The position numbers and the translations under genes were made by a program. Below are positions 8,412 through 16,070 of a stretch of DNA of 36,322 nt, in pieces. Position 1 is the stretch's first letter; every line of letters begins with the position of its first letter. The notes under the pieces were generated by a model. It saw only the letters and a list, made by a program, of their open reading frames with translations, made no database searches and was not told the origin of the DNA. Source of the stretch: Clostridiales bacterium (GTDB taxonomy: Bacteria > Bacillota > Clostridia > Oscillospirales > Oscillospiraceae); contig JALFXH010000031.1 in NCBI GenBank assembly GCA_022786965.1, positions 1 through 36,322 on the forward strand, in the 5' to 3' direction.

Positions 8412-9428
8412 TCAATACCTTCCGAATGTACAGTTGGGCCAGTGGCAGGTTTTGCACATCTGGCACAGGCCGCCGTCAGCCAGATTGGTCAGCTCTTCCT
8501 TCGTGATCCTGTCTCCTGCAAAAATCTGAGGCAGCAGCACGTCAAACACGGTGGTGGGCAGCTTGATGGCCGCGCCGGGCACCCCCAGAATGGGCACGTC
8601 TCCCAGATAGGCAACCAGCGTCATGTTGCCGGGCTGGGAGGGCACGCCGTGGCTGATGATCTCCGCGCCCAGCTGCCGGATGGCGGTGGGGGTCAGATCG
8701 TCCGGGTCCACACTCATGCCGCCGGTGAAGATCAGAAAATCCGCCCCGTTTTCCAGATGGGCCTTGGCCGCGCCTACAATCATGTCCAGATTGTCGTCGC
8801 AGATGGTGACACCCAGAATCGACCCCGGATACCGCTTCATTTTCGCCCGGACCACCGGCTCAAACTTGTCCTTGATTCTGCCGGAATAGACCTCGGAGCC
8901 GGTGATCACCACGCCGATCTTCTTCGGCTGGTAGGGACGCAGGTCGAGAAGCTTCTCCTCCCGGCACAGACGTTCCGCTTCCAGAATCTGTTCTTCCTTC
9001 GTCACCAGCGGGACGATGCGCATGGAGGCCAGCCGCGCCCCGGCTTCCACAGGATAGTGGTCGGGCAGGGTGCAGATGGTGATGTCCCCGATGGAATCAA
9101 TTTTGTTCAGAAGCTTCCGATTCACCCGGAGCAGACCCCGCTGGTCCGCAAACAGCAAAACCTTGCCCTCGGCAGGCTCCGTATAGTGGCAGCCTGCCAC
9201 CGGGGCCATGGCGGCCATCCGCCGGGCGCAGTCGTCCTCATGGACTTCCCCGGCGTTTTCCTCCCAGACGAACACCATGCGTTTGCCGATGTTCAGCATA
9301 TGCTCCACATCCTCCTGCCGGATGATGTGGCCCCGCTTGAAGGCAACGCCTTTGAAGCCGTCGTTCATCTCGGTGATATCGTGGCACAGTTCCATGCCGA
9401 TGGCGTCCTGAACCTTTACCTTTTTCAT
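8412..9428 (-). CDS. MoCF-domain molybdopterin-binding protein
   Basis: Contains a MoaB/MogA/MoeA-type molybdopterin-binding domain in its second half: GVVITGSEVYSGRIKD (about residue 172), then DFLIFTGGMSVDPDDLTP (about 234), the latter with the conserved T-G-G-x-S-x-x-P-x-D of the family. The N-terminal 160 residues resemble the substrate-side region of MoeA-like proteins but are not a complete MoeA. It ends in a cysteine-rich tail, CQMCKTCHWPNCTFG, that could bind a metal or cluster. The ATG overlaps the modC stop (ATGA), so it is coupled to molybdate import. Likely role: inserting molybdate into, or presenting, the molybdopterin cofactor for the Mop enzyme encoded further along. MoeA itself and XdhC-like maturation factors are not in the window. 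Confidence 0.82.
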   Translation of the reverse strand: MKKVKVQDAIGMELCHDITEMNDGFKGVAFKRGHIIRQEDVEHMLNIGKRMVFVWEENAGEVHEDDCARRMAAMAPVAGCHYTEPAEGKVLLFADQRGLLRVNRKLLNKIDSIGDITICTLPDHYPVEAGARLASMRIVPLVTKEEQILEAERLCREEKLLDLRPYQPKKIGVVITGSEVYSGRIKDKFEPVVRAKMKRYPGSILGVTICDDNLDMIVGAAKAHLENGADFLIFTGGMSVDPDDLTPTAIRQLGAEIISHGVPSQPGNMTLVAYLGDVPILGVPGAAIKLPTTVFDVLLPQIFAGDRITKEELTNLADGGLCQMCKTCHWPNCTFGRY

Positions 9429-10483
9429 TTCATAACCTCTTTCGTTTCGTCTTTCAATAGCAGCAGCGCTTCCGGGGGCAGGCAGATTTCCATCTCCTCG
9501 GATCGAATTGTCCGCCAGATTTCCTTGTTCATCTCCCAGCCCACTGGGGCGGCGGAGGGCGCGGCCCGCAGCATCACCGTATAGGAGAAGGGATTCTCAA
9601 TTTCCCCCACCACCCGGCAGCGGAAGCTGTTTTTTCCCTGTCCGGGGCGGATGTCGTGCATCCGAATGCCCACGGCTTTCACATCTTCGGGTATCTCCGG
9701 CACCTCCAGCGTCAGGCCCCAATCCGTGGCCCGGATATGGGTGGCATCCAGCACCTCGACGGCAGAAATATTTTTGCAGCCCGTGAGCATGGCGCCCATC
9801 CGGGTCTGGGGATTGGAGAACACCTCCGCTTTGCCGCCGAAGGCATCGATGGTGCCGCCGCTGACCACGGCAATGCTGTCCGCCAGCCGGAACACCTCGT
9901 CCCGGTCGTGGGACACCAGCAAAACCGTCTTTCCAAAGGTCGCGATAGTCTGCCGCACCTCCTGCTCCAGCCGGAAGCGAAGGTGGTTATCCAGGGCGGA
10001 AAACGGCTCGTCCAGCAGCAGAATTCGCGGATTGGACACCAGAATCCGGGCCAGCGCCGTGCGCTGCTGCTGTCCGCCGGAAAGCTGGGAGGGCAGATGG
10101 TTTGCCAGGGGTGTCAAGCCGAAGCTGTCCATGACGGCGGCAACGGCGGCTTCCCGCTTCTTCTTATCCGGTTCCCGACTGGCCCCTGCCCGGATATTCT
10201 GCAGCACCGTCATGTTGGGAAACAGGGCGTAATTCTGGAACATCAGCCCCGTTCGCCGCTGCTGAGGGCTGAGATTGATGCGTTTTTCCGAATCGAACAG
10301 CACCACATCGTCCACCACAATCCGGCCCCGCTCCGGCTTCTCGATGCCCGCGATGCACTTGAGAGTCATGCTCTTGCCGGAGCCGGAGGCGCCCAGCAGA
10401 GCCAGGGTCTCATTTCCGGCCTCGAAGGCCATTTTCAGGCGGAAATCTCCGAGAGTCTTTTCAATGTCTACAAAAATTGACAT
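9425..10483 (-). CDS. modC: Molybdate ABC transporter ATP-binding protein ModC
   Basis: ATPase of the molybdate importer. Walker A GASGSGKS (residues 31-38), signature LSGGQQQR, Walker B ILLLDEPFSALD and a switch histidine in VLLVSHDRDE are all intact. After residue about 230 there is a C-terminal region with an N-P-x-T-x-x-G-A-x-x-x-G-C-K-N hinge, a feature of CysA/ModC-type proteins, leading to a TOBE-like beta domain that in ModC binds molybdate. 352 aa, normal. The ATG directly follows the modB stop (TAGATG), with GGAGGG in front. Assignment to molybdate rather than sulfate or tungstate rests on the neighbours: modA, modB and the molybdopterin protein. Tungstate cannot be excluded. Confidence 0.9.
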   Translation of the reverse strand: MSIFVDIEKTLGDFRLKMAFEAGNETLALLGASGSGKSMTLKCIAGIEKPERGRIVVDDVVLFDSEKRINLSPQQRRTGLMFQNYALFPNMTVLQNIRAGASREPDKKKREAAVAAVMDSFGLTPLANHLPSQLSGGQQQRTALARILVSNPRILLLDEPFSALDNHLRFRLEQEVRQTIATFGKTVLLVSHDRDEVFRLADSIAVVSGGTIDAFGGKAEVFSNPQTRMGAMLTGCKNISAVEVLDATHIRATDWGLTLEVPEIPEDVKAVGIRMHDIRPGQGKNSFRCRVVGEIENPFSYTVMLRAAPSAAPVGWEMNKEIWRTIRSEEMEICLPPEALLLLKDETKEVMK

Positions 10484-11146
10484 CTACTTCCCTCCCTTCC
10501 GCTTTTCCAGCAGATTCACCGCCAGCAGCACCACAAAGGAGATGGCCAGATTCACCAGCACCCAGCGGAAGGCGGCCCCATCATCATTGGTACGCCAGAG
10601 CTGATAGACCGTGGTGGAAATGGTGGCCGTTCTGCCGGGGGTGTAGCCGCAGATCATGCTGGTGGCGCCGTACTCGCCCAGGGCCCGTGCAAAGGCCAGC
10701 ACAGTCCCCGCCAGGATTCCCTGCCGGCAGTAGGGCATCCGAATCCGCCAGAAAATATAGGTATTGCTCAGTCCCAGAGACTGGGCGGAGTAGGCCAGGG
10801 TCTCGTCAAAAGATTCGAATGCGCCCCGGGCGGTGCGGTACATCAGCGGGAAAATCACCACCGTGGTGGCAAAAATCGCCGACCACCAGGTCATGGTCAG
10901 CTTCAGCCCAAAGGTCTGCAAAACCCAGGAGCCGATGACCCGTTTTGGCCCCAGAACCCGCAGCAGCAGATAGCCCACCACCGTAGGCGGCAGCACCAGC
11001 GGCAGGGTCAGAATCACGTCCAGAACGCCCTTGACCAATCTGGGGGTTTTTGCTATGTAGTACGCCGCGAAGATGCCCACAAAGAAGATAATCACGGTGC
11101 TGATGGCGGCAATGCGAATGGAGTTGTATAGCGGAAACCAGTCCAT
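10484..11146 (-). CDS. modB: Molybdate ABC transporter permease ModB
   Basis: Inner-membrane channel of the molybdate importer, about 220 aa with five or so hydrophobic segments. The cytoplasmic EAA loop is seen as ARALGEYGATSMICG (about residue 133), the form typical of ModB/CysTW permeases, and LPLVLPPTVVGYLLL (about 60) is another ModB-type stretch. I start at ATG 11146, where GGGAGGG is 5 bases upstream; the ATG at 11167 has no ribosome site. It abuts modC without a gap. It is unusually separated from modA by 236 bases holding a palindromic repeat element. Confidence 0.92.
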   Translation of the reverse strand: MDWFPLYNSIRIAAISTVIIFFVGIFAAYYIAKTPRLVKGVLDVILTLPLVLPPTVVGYLLLRVLGPKRVIGSWVLQTFGLKLTMTWWSAIFATTVVIFPLMYRTARGAFESFDETLAYSAQSLGLSNTYIFWRIRMPYCRQGILAGTVLAFARALGEYGATSMICGYTPGRTATISTTVYQLWRTNDDGAAFRWVLVNLAISFVVLLAVNLLEKRKGGK

Positions 11147-11182
11147 AGCTTCCCTCCCATAAAACATCTGTATTTAAGCAAA

Positions 11183-11321
11183 GCCTTCCCCTTTGGGGAA
11201 GGTGGCCGAGCGTAAGCGAGGTCGGAAGAGGCAAATCGATTCGCCGAACGGCTTCCGTATGTCCCAAGCAGTTCCGCCCTCTTCCGCCCCCTGCGGGGGC
11301 ACCTTCCCCAAAGGGGAAGGC
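11183..11321. repeat. Family A palindromic element (copy 1), between modA and modB
   Basis: 139 bases bounded by GCCTTCCCCTTTGGGGAAGG and its complement, giving inverted ends of at least 22 bases (to GGTG/CACC), each end itself a perfect palindrome. Inside, next to the ends, are GAGCGTAAGCGAG and CGCCCCCTGCGGGGGC. The centre is unique. A second copy with the same plan is at 16876-17070. It lies between the binding-protein and permease genes of one transporter and may act as a partial terminator or RNA-processing site setting modA above modBC. Confidence 0.8.
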
Positions 11322-11382
11322 ATCGTTTCGCTTCCGCAAACCGAAACAGACGGGCAAAACGCCCGCCTGTGCGGTATATTCT

Positions 11383-12270
11383 TTATGCTACAGGGGTGAA
11401 GCCCACGGCTTCGAATACCGTGTCACCGGCATCGCTCACAAGATAGTCCAGGAACGCCTGGGCGGCCTCCACGTTCTGAGAGGTCTTCAGAATGGCCGCG
11501 GGGTAGATGACCTGTCCGCACATCTCGGCGATGGCCGTGTCCACAACCGTGAGCCCAGCGGAGAAGGCGTCGGTCTGATAGATGATGCCGCAGTCCACAG
11601 TGGCTTCGCTGACCTGGGTGGTGACCTCCTTCACGTTGGAGCCGTAGGTCACAGAGCCGGCAGCAGCCAAGTCTTCCTCAGACAGCTCGTAATACGCCAG
11701 AATCTTCTGGGTGTACTGGCCCACGGGCACGTCGGAGTTGCCCATTGCCAGCACGGCTTTTCCATCGCCCAGCTTTGCGGCCAGATCGTCATAGGACTCG
11801 ATTCCGGCGGGGTTGCCTTCGGGGACAGCCAGCGCCACCTTGTTTTCCAGAATGTTGAACCGGGTACCCTCCAGAACGAAGTCCAGACCTTCCGTGTTGA
11901 CCTCGGGATTGGCAGTGATATCCAGCTGGTTCATCTGCTTCTGACCGGCGGAAATAAAGACATCGCAGTCCGCGCCCTCCTGAATCTGGGTTTTCAGGGT
12001 GCCGGAGGAGTCAAAGTTGAATACGATAGACACCTCCGGGTGGTCCGCCATGTACTGCTCGCCCAATTTGGTCAGAGTCTCCGTCATGGAAGCGGCGGCA
12101 AACACAATCAGTTCCACAGGCTCCGCCGGGGCTTCCGTGGTGGGCACGGCGGTCTCCACCGGAGCGGGGGCAGGAGCGGTGGTGGGTGCTTCCGTCTTCG
12201 CGCCGCCGCAGCCCGCAAGCAGGCAAATGGTCATGCACACAACAGTGAACAGAGCAATTCTTCTTTTCAT
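11383..12270 (-). CDS. modA: Molybdate-binding lipoprotein ModA
   Basis: Extracellular, lipid-anchored binding protein of the molybdate importer. The N-terminus MKRRIALFTVVCMTICLLAGC is a lipoprotein signal whose lipobox LLAGC ends at Cys-21, followed by a long T/P/A/E-rich linker (to about residue 52). The mature domain begins LIVFAAASMTETLTKLG, the ligand-binding start of ModA proteins, and continues with FNFDSSGTLKTQI, another family stretch carrying a ligand-contacting serine. 295 aa. Start has GGAGG upstream. Transcribed divergently from a Crp/Fnr-like regulator, with a palindrome centred about 40 bases before its predicted transcription start. Confidence 0.93.
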   Translation of the reverse strand: MKRRIALFTVVCMTICLLAGCGGAKTEAPTTAPAPAPVETAVPTTEAPAEPVELIVFAAASMTETLTKLGEQYMADHPEVSIVFNFDSSGTLKTQIQEGADCDVFISAGQKQMNQLDITANPEVNTEGLDFVLEGTRFNILENKVALAVPEGNPAGIESYDDLAAKLGDGKAVLAMGNSDVPVGQYTQKILAYYELSEEDLAAAGSVTYGSNVKEVTTQVSEATVDCGIIYQTDAFSAGLTVVDTAIAEMCGQVIYPAAILKTSQNVEAAQAFLDYLVSDAGDTVFEAVGFTPVA

Positions 12271-12342
12271 ATTCCATCCTCCATGGTCTATTTCGGCAGG
12301 CTGTTTTCGTCAATATGCAGCAATTCTGCCTTGTGGATTTAG

Positions 12343-12384
12343 AATATACCATCAAAAGAGAAAAGTATGTTGTTGTAACAACAT
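12343..12384 (-). promoter_or_regulatory. modA promoter with palindromic activator site
   Basis: On the - strand TATATT (12348-12343) is a good -10, but no good -35 hexamer lies at 16-18 bases. Instead a perfect inverted repeat, ATGTTGTT-GT-AACAACAT (12367-12384), is centred at 12375.5, about 40 bases upstream of the expected start point. That is close to the class II position used by Crp/Fnr activators. Read as TGTTG-N6-CAACA it has the 5-6-5 spacing of that family's operators. Binding by the adjacent regulator is inferred. Confidence 0.6.
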
Positions 12385-12398
12385 TTCTATGATATACT
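12370..12398 (+). promoter_or_regulatory. Promoter of the Crp/Fnr-like gene
   Basis: TTGTTG (12370-12375), 17 bases, TATACT (12393-12398). The -35 hexamer lies inside the palindrome shared with modA, so a protein bound there would block this promoter, consistent with self-repression. Confidence 0.55.
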
Positions 12399-12430
12399 GA
12401 TGGTAATTTTCAGTGGATGGAGGAATTTTC

Positions 12431-13126
12431 ATGGAGGAACTGCTGGACAGTCTGAAAGAAACGGAATTGTTTTCCGGTTTGCCCGATGAAGTGATTCGGG
12501 ACAGCATACTGCCCCACCGCCAGCTTCAGGAATACCGCAAGGGCGTATTCCCAATCGTTCCGCAGCAGCGGGTGAACCGGTTTGGAATCGTCTTAACCGG
12601 GAAAATCCACCTGATGCACATTTTTACGGAGGGCAGCTACAGCCTGATGTCTAATCTGAAGCCCGGCGAGATTCTGGGAGCGGATCTGATCTTCACCCGC
12701 AGCCAGCTGGCGCCCTACCATGCCATGGCGGCGGCGGATACCCGGGTGGTCTACTTTCCCGCCGAACTGATGACCCGCCCCGGAACGCTTCCGGAGATGT
12801 GGAGAACCGTGCTGCTGCAGCAGTTTACCATGTGGATCTCCACCATGAATATGAAAAAGGAATACCGGCTGGCGATTCTGTCCAAAAACGGACTGCGGGA
12901 GCGCATCACCACCTATCTGACCATGCAGGCCTCCCGGCGGCAGAAAACAGCCTTTACCATTTCCTACTCCCGGGAGGAGCTGGCGGCCTTCCTGTGCGTC
13001 AACCGCAGCGCGCTATCCCACGAACTGAGCCGGATGCAGAGCGAGGGGCTGATCAGCTTTCGGAAAAACTATTTTTGCCTGCATTATCTGAAGCCCTACG
13101 AAAACGGTCAGGTTTTACCGTTTTGA
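12431..13126 (+). CDS. Crp/Fnr-family transcriptional regulator
   Basis: About 231 aa: an N-terminal cyclic-nucleotide-binding-type beta barrel (to about residue 115), the long dimer helix, and a C-terminal helix-turn-helix, YSREELAAFLCVNRSALSHEL (shown to its key part), near residues 180-200. The N-terminal cysteine set of oxygen-sensing FNR and the Arg-Ser/Thr pair that binds cAMP are not evident, so the ligand is unknown. ATG 12431 is chosen with GGAGGAA just upstream; the GTG at 12413 lacks a site. Its place, divergent from modA with a suitable palindrome between, suggests it controls molybdate uptake and itself. The gene ends overlapping the convergent CoA ligase by 19 bases. Confidence 0.85.
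   Translation: MEELLDSLKETELFSGLPDEVIRDSILPHRQLQEYRKGVFPIVPQQRVNRFGIVLTGKIHLMHIFTEGSYSLMSNLKPGEILGADLIFTRSQLAPYHAMAAADTRVVYFPAELMTRPGTLPEMWRTVLLQQFTMWISTMNMKKEYRLAILSKNGLRERITTYLTMQASRRQKTAFTISYSREELAAFLCVNRSALSHELSRMQSEGLISFRKNYFCLHYLKPYENGQVLPF
13101..13124. terminator. Inverted repeat at the overlapping ends of convergent genes
   Basis: AAAACGGT (13101-13108) and ACCGTTTT (13117-13124) flank 8 bases. The structure has A-runs before and T-runs after on both strands, as a bidirectional terminator would, yet lies within the last codons of both genes. The stem is weak. Confidence 0.4.
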
Positions 13127-14328
13127 ACCTCAACAAAGCGCTTTCCCAGATACATAGGCCCATGGGACGGCAGGGCCTTGGACACCCGCACCGTCACGGC
13201 AACTCCGGGGCAGCAGGTTTCCGCGGCCCGCGTCAGCTGGTCAACCCCCTGCCCGTCTGTGGTCCGGGCATCAATTTGCAGGGTTCCGTCAAAGCCGGCC
13301 CGGTAGTCCACCAGGGATTCCAGCGGGAACAGGGCGCTGTCCAGGGCTTCAATGGAAATCACTCCTTCCCTTCTGGACACGGTGTCAATCCGCCGGGTCA
13401 CGCCGCCGCAGGGACAGGGCGGCAGGATGCGGGTATAATCTCCCGTGCGGTAGCGGATCAAGGGCATGGCCTCCAGGCCGATGGTGGTGATCACCAGCTC
13501 CCCGTATTCCCCTTCCGGCAGGACTTGTCCATTTTCACCGATAATTTCCGGGATGATATGATTCTCCCGCAGGTGCATTCCCTGAAAAGCGGGACAGGTC
13601 ACAGCCCCGCCCAGACCGCACTCCCGGCTGCCGTAATGGGGGTACAGCTTGTTCCCTAACTGGGCTTCCAAAGCGTCCATCACGCCCTTGGGGCAGGCAT
13701 CCCCGGACACCAGCGCCCGGCGGATGGGCAGAGGCTTCCCATACATCCGGCACAGGCCCAGCAGCGTCGCCGGGAAGCCGATGTAGGTTTCCGGCCGGGT
13801 TTCCGACACCAGCGCCGACAGTTCTTCCCAGCTCAGGCCAAAGCCCGCCCGGATGGGAATGCCCCCCAGCCGCTCCACGGCCCGGGCAATCAAATCTCCC
13901 AGCCCAAAGGGGCCGGAAAAAGGAAAGGTAATCAGGCATTTTTCCCCGGGAGACAGCATCTCGCCAATGCCCGCGGCAAAAAAGCCGATGGTGTTTTCCG
14001 TATCCCGCTGGGTGTAGAACACCCGCTTGGCTTTTCCCGTGGTGCCGGAGGTGGCCCCGGAAATCACCCGGCTCACCTCCGACTGGGAGGTCAGCAGGAA
14101 GGAACCGGGATTCTCTGCCAGCATGTCGGGGGTGGTAAAGGGCAGCTGCGCCAATTGTGCCAGATTGTCCAGCTTTTCGGGGTAAAATGCGTAGATGCCG
14201 CCCCTTACCCTTAGCCGGGCCAGCGTCTCATTCAGCCGGCGCAGCTGCAGCAGTTCCAGTCCCTCCCGGGTAAGTTCCGGGAGGGACTCGATTTCGCAAA
14301 TCCAATTGTCCAGTCGTGTTTTTCTCAT
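13108..14328 (-). CDS. PaaK-like AMP-dependent CoA ligase (DVU_1553-type)
   Basis: Adenylate-forming enzyme related to phenylacetate-CoA ligase: it would activate a carboxylate with ATP and pass it to CoA. The phosphate loop is SGATSGTTGKAKR (about residue 91), and the later YGSRECGLGG (about 234) and IRYRTGDYTRI (about 297) match the adenylation core motifs. 406 aa, slightly short for PaaK. Cysteines in CPCGG (about 310) resemble a metal site found in some PaaK relatives. The ATG overlaps the TrsS stop (ATGA). It closes a five-gene set whose order matches, from memory, an uncharacterised neighbourhood in Desulfovibrio vulgaris. The carboxylate it acts on is unknown; a product of the nearby aldehyde oxidoreductase (an acid) is an attractive guess. 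Confidence 0.8.
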   Translation of the reverse strand: MRKTRLDNWICEIESLPELTREGLELLQLRRLNETLARLRVRGGIYAFYPEKLDNLAQLAQLPFTTPDMLAENPGSFLLTSQSEVSRVISGATSGTTGKAKRVFYTQRDTENTIGFFAAGIGEMLSPGEKCLITFPFSGPFGLGDLIARAVERLGGIPIRAGFGLSWEELSALVSETRPETYIGFPATLLGLCRMYGKPLPIRRALVSGDACPKGVMDALEAQLGNKLYPHYGSRECGLGGAVTCPAFQGMHLRENHIIPEIIGENGQVLPEGEYGELVITTIGLEAMPLIRYRTGDYTRILPPCPCGGVTRRIDTVSRREGVISIEALDSALFPLESLVDYRAGFDGTLQIDARTTDGQGVDQLTRAAETCCPGVAVTVRVSKALPSHGPMYLGKRFVEVQNGKT

Positions 14329-15641
14329 TTGCGGTACAACGCCTTTCCGTTCACGTCCGTCAGGTTATAGGCGCAGAAGGGCACCATTCCCCGCTGGGTG
14401 TCCACCTCGCAGATATAGCACCGGCGCAGGCGGTCCAGGTCTAAATTGTAGGCATCCTGAAACACCATGCCGGAAACGGTGAAGGTATTTTCCACCGTCT
14501 GCCGCAAAAAGGCGTCCAGGGAGGCGGTGTCGCTGTCCCCGTCGCAGAAGGATGCCTTGCCGCTCCACTGCTGGGACACGAAGTCCCGGGCGTCGCTGGA
14601 TTTCACACAGCAGCACTGACTTCTTCTCCGTGGCAGGGCTTTCAGACTGCCGCCGGGTTTGCGCAGGTAGCTTGCGTGGAAGGAGCAGTAGGGGCTTTCC
14701 GCCCCGCCGCCGCCAAAATCCGATGCCTTCATCAAACCGAAGGTCTGCTCCTCAATCCGCCGCAGCACGGCGGGAATGGTCAATCGTTTTTCCGGGGCTT
14801 CCAGTCCGCAGCGGCCAAAATAGGAGATGGGCTGAATATGGACGCCCCGGATGTGGGGAGCGTGCTCCAGGGCAAAGCGGAGAATGTCGCCCAGCGCCTG
14901 ATCGTTGACTCCCGGCGCAACGGTGGGCACCAGCACCACCGGAAGGCCTGCGGCTTTACAATTTTCAATGGCGCGAAGTTTGGTTTCTGTCAAATTCGCT
15001 CCCCGAAGGGTTTTATAGATTTCATCGTCCAGCCCGTCAAATTGCAGGAACACCGTGCTGACTCCGGCCTTTGCCAGCTGCTCCGCATAGCCATCCTCCT
15101 GCGCAAGGCGGATGCCGTTGGTATTCAGCTGGAAAAAGGTGAAGCCCTTTTCCTTTCCCAGTACAATGATCTTGTCCAGGTCATCCCGCATGGTGGGTTC
15201 GCCGCCGGACAGCTGGATATTGAAGGGCCCGCCCCGCTCCATCAGCAGATCATACTGCTTTCCGATTTCCTCCAGCGACAGGTCATGGGGCCGCTGCTCC
15301 CCCGCGCTGGCAAAACACACCGGGCAGCGCAGATTGCAGCGGTTGGTCAGCTCCAGCAGCACACAGCAGCCGTCCCGCTCATGATTCTGGCACAGGCCGC
15401 AGTCGTTGGGGCATCCCCGCTCCACTTCTCTGGCGCGGACGGGGGTTACCGGCACATTGCTGTCATTTTTTGCCCAGTTTACATAACCATCCAGGTCTCC
15501 CTCCCAGATCAGGGTTCGGAAGAGGCCATGCTCCCAGCACTTTTTCTCTAAATAAATGTTTCCGTCCTCCCCTACGGTCTTTACGGCAGGCAATTTAGCC
15601 AGACACACGGGGCAGACGCTCATGGTTTTTCCGATTTCCAT
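14325..15641 (-). CDS. Radical SAM protein, TrsS-like
   Basis: Radical SAM enzyme of 438 aa. The [4Fe-4S]-SAM binding C-x3-C-x2-C is at Cys-102, 106 and 109 (TNRCNLRCPVCFASA), followed by an LSGGEPTMRDDL segment (about 144) and QLNTNGIRLA. It has further cysteines before the core (Cys-10, 13, 77, 81, 84, 92, 93) and a cysteine cluster after it (CCCVKSSDARD, about 348, and CYICEVD, about 410), suggesting auxiliary clusters. I recall the family as one that includes selenoproteins; here the frame has no internal TGA, so this is an all-cysteine form. The target is unknown. ATG follows the upstream stop directly (TAAATG). Co-transcribed with a methyltransferase, a C-GCAxxG-C-C protein and a CoA ligase. 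Confidence 0.82.
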   Translation of the reverse strand: MEIGKTMSVCPVCLAKLPAVKTVGEDGNIYLEKKCWEHGLFRTLIWEGDLDGYVNWAKNDSNVPVTPVRAREVERGCPNDCGLCQNHERDGCCVLLELTNRCNLRCPVCFASAGEQRPHDLSLEEIGKQYDLLMERGGPFNIQLSGGEPTMRDDLDKIIVLGKEKGFTFFQLNTNGIRLAQEDGYAEQLAKAGVSTVFLQFDGLDDEIYKTLRGANLTETKLRAIENCKAAGLPVVLVPTVAPGVNDQALGDILRFALEHAPHIRGVHIQPISYFGRCGLEAPEKRLTIPAVLRRIEEQTFGLMKASDFGGGGAESPYCSFHASYLRKPGGSLKALPRRRSQCCCVKSSDARDFVSQQWSGKASFCDGDSDTASLDAFLRQTVENTFTVSGMVFQDAYNLDLDRLRRCYICEVDTQRGMVPFCAYNLTDVNGKALYRK

Positions 15642-16067
15642 TTACAGAAGTCCTTTATTCTCCAATATTTCCATGCACTTTTCATAGGTGGAAGCGATGA
15701 TACCCGGGCAATACTGAACCTTTTTGGCAGGATTTGTCCCCACAATGTCCCGGCAGTCGATGCTCATGTATTCCAGTTCCATTTCCTCGGTAAACCACTG
15801 GGTAAACTCCCCCATGGCAGTCTTGTGGTGAGGGCTTTCAAAGCTTCCTTCATCCGGTTTTCCCGTAAAATATGCGATGAGACAACTGCCCGCCGCCATG
15901 CAGCCGCAGACATCTCCGCTGCCGCCGATGCCGCCGTTTAAGCCCTGCATACACTGCACCAGCTTGGGGTTCTCCTCCCCCACGGTGTCCAGCAGCAGAA
16001 TCGCCAGAATCTGCCCGCAGGCGTAGCCATACCGGCTCAGCTCCATGATCCGTTCTTCCAAATCCAT
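15642..16067 (-). CDS. C-GCAxxG-C-C family redox protein (DVU_1555-type)
   Basis: Small helical protein (141 aa) of the family named for its cysteine pattern. The core here reads VCGCMAAGSC (about residues 53-62), preceded by Cys-17 (GYACGQ) and Cys-39 (QCMQG), and followed by single cysteines in SIDCRDI (about 104), QYCPG (about 119) and EKCME (about 131). Such proteins are presumed redox or cluster-carrying; no reaction is established for the family as far as I know. Three bases separate it from the methyltransferase gene and none from the radical SAM gene. Assignment rests on the motif and on the neighbourhood. Confidence 0.8.
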   Translation of the reverse strand: MDLEERIMELSRYGYACGQILAILLLDTVGEENPKLVQCMQGLNGGIGGSGDVCGCMAAGSCLIAYFTGKPDEGSFESPHHKTAMGEFTQWFTEEMELEYMSIDCRDIVGTNPAKKVQYCPGIIASTYEKCMEILENKGLL

Positions 16068-16070
16068 GCT

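Noticed and set aside
8024-8506. 160-residue + strand frame through the hairpin array
   Set aside because: Made of palindromic DNA, no ribosome site, no family likeness, and it runs into the mod operon.
8376-9584. 402-residue + strand frame over the MoCF gene and modC end
   Set aside because: Low-complexity His/Gly/Gln-rich product; the - strand genes here have clear motifs and coupled starts.
12367-12384. Rex-type operator between modA and the regulator
   Set aside because: Rex sites have TTGT-TAA and a longer spacer; the fit to Crp-family spacing next to a Crp-family gene is better.
14325-15641. Selenocysteine in the TrsS-like protein
   Set aside because: The family is remembered as including selenoproteins, but this frame has no internal TGA and all expected positions are cysteine.
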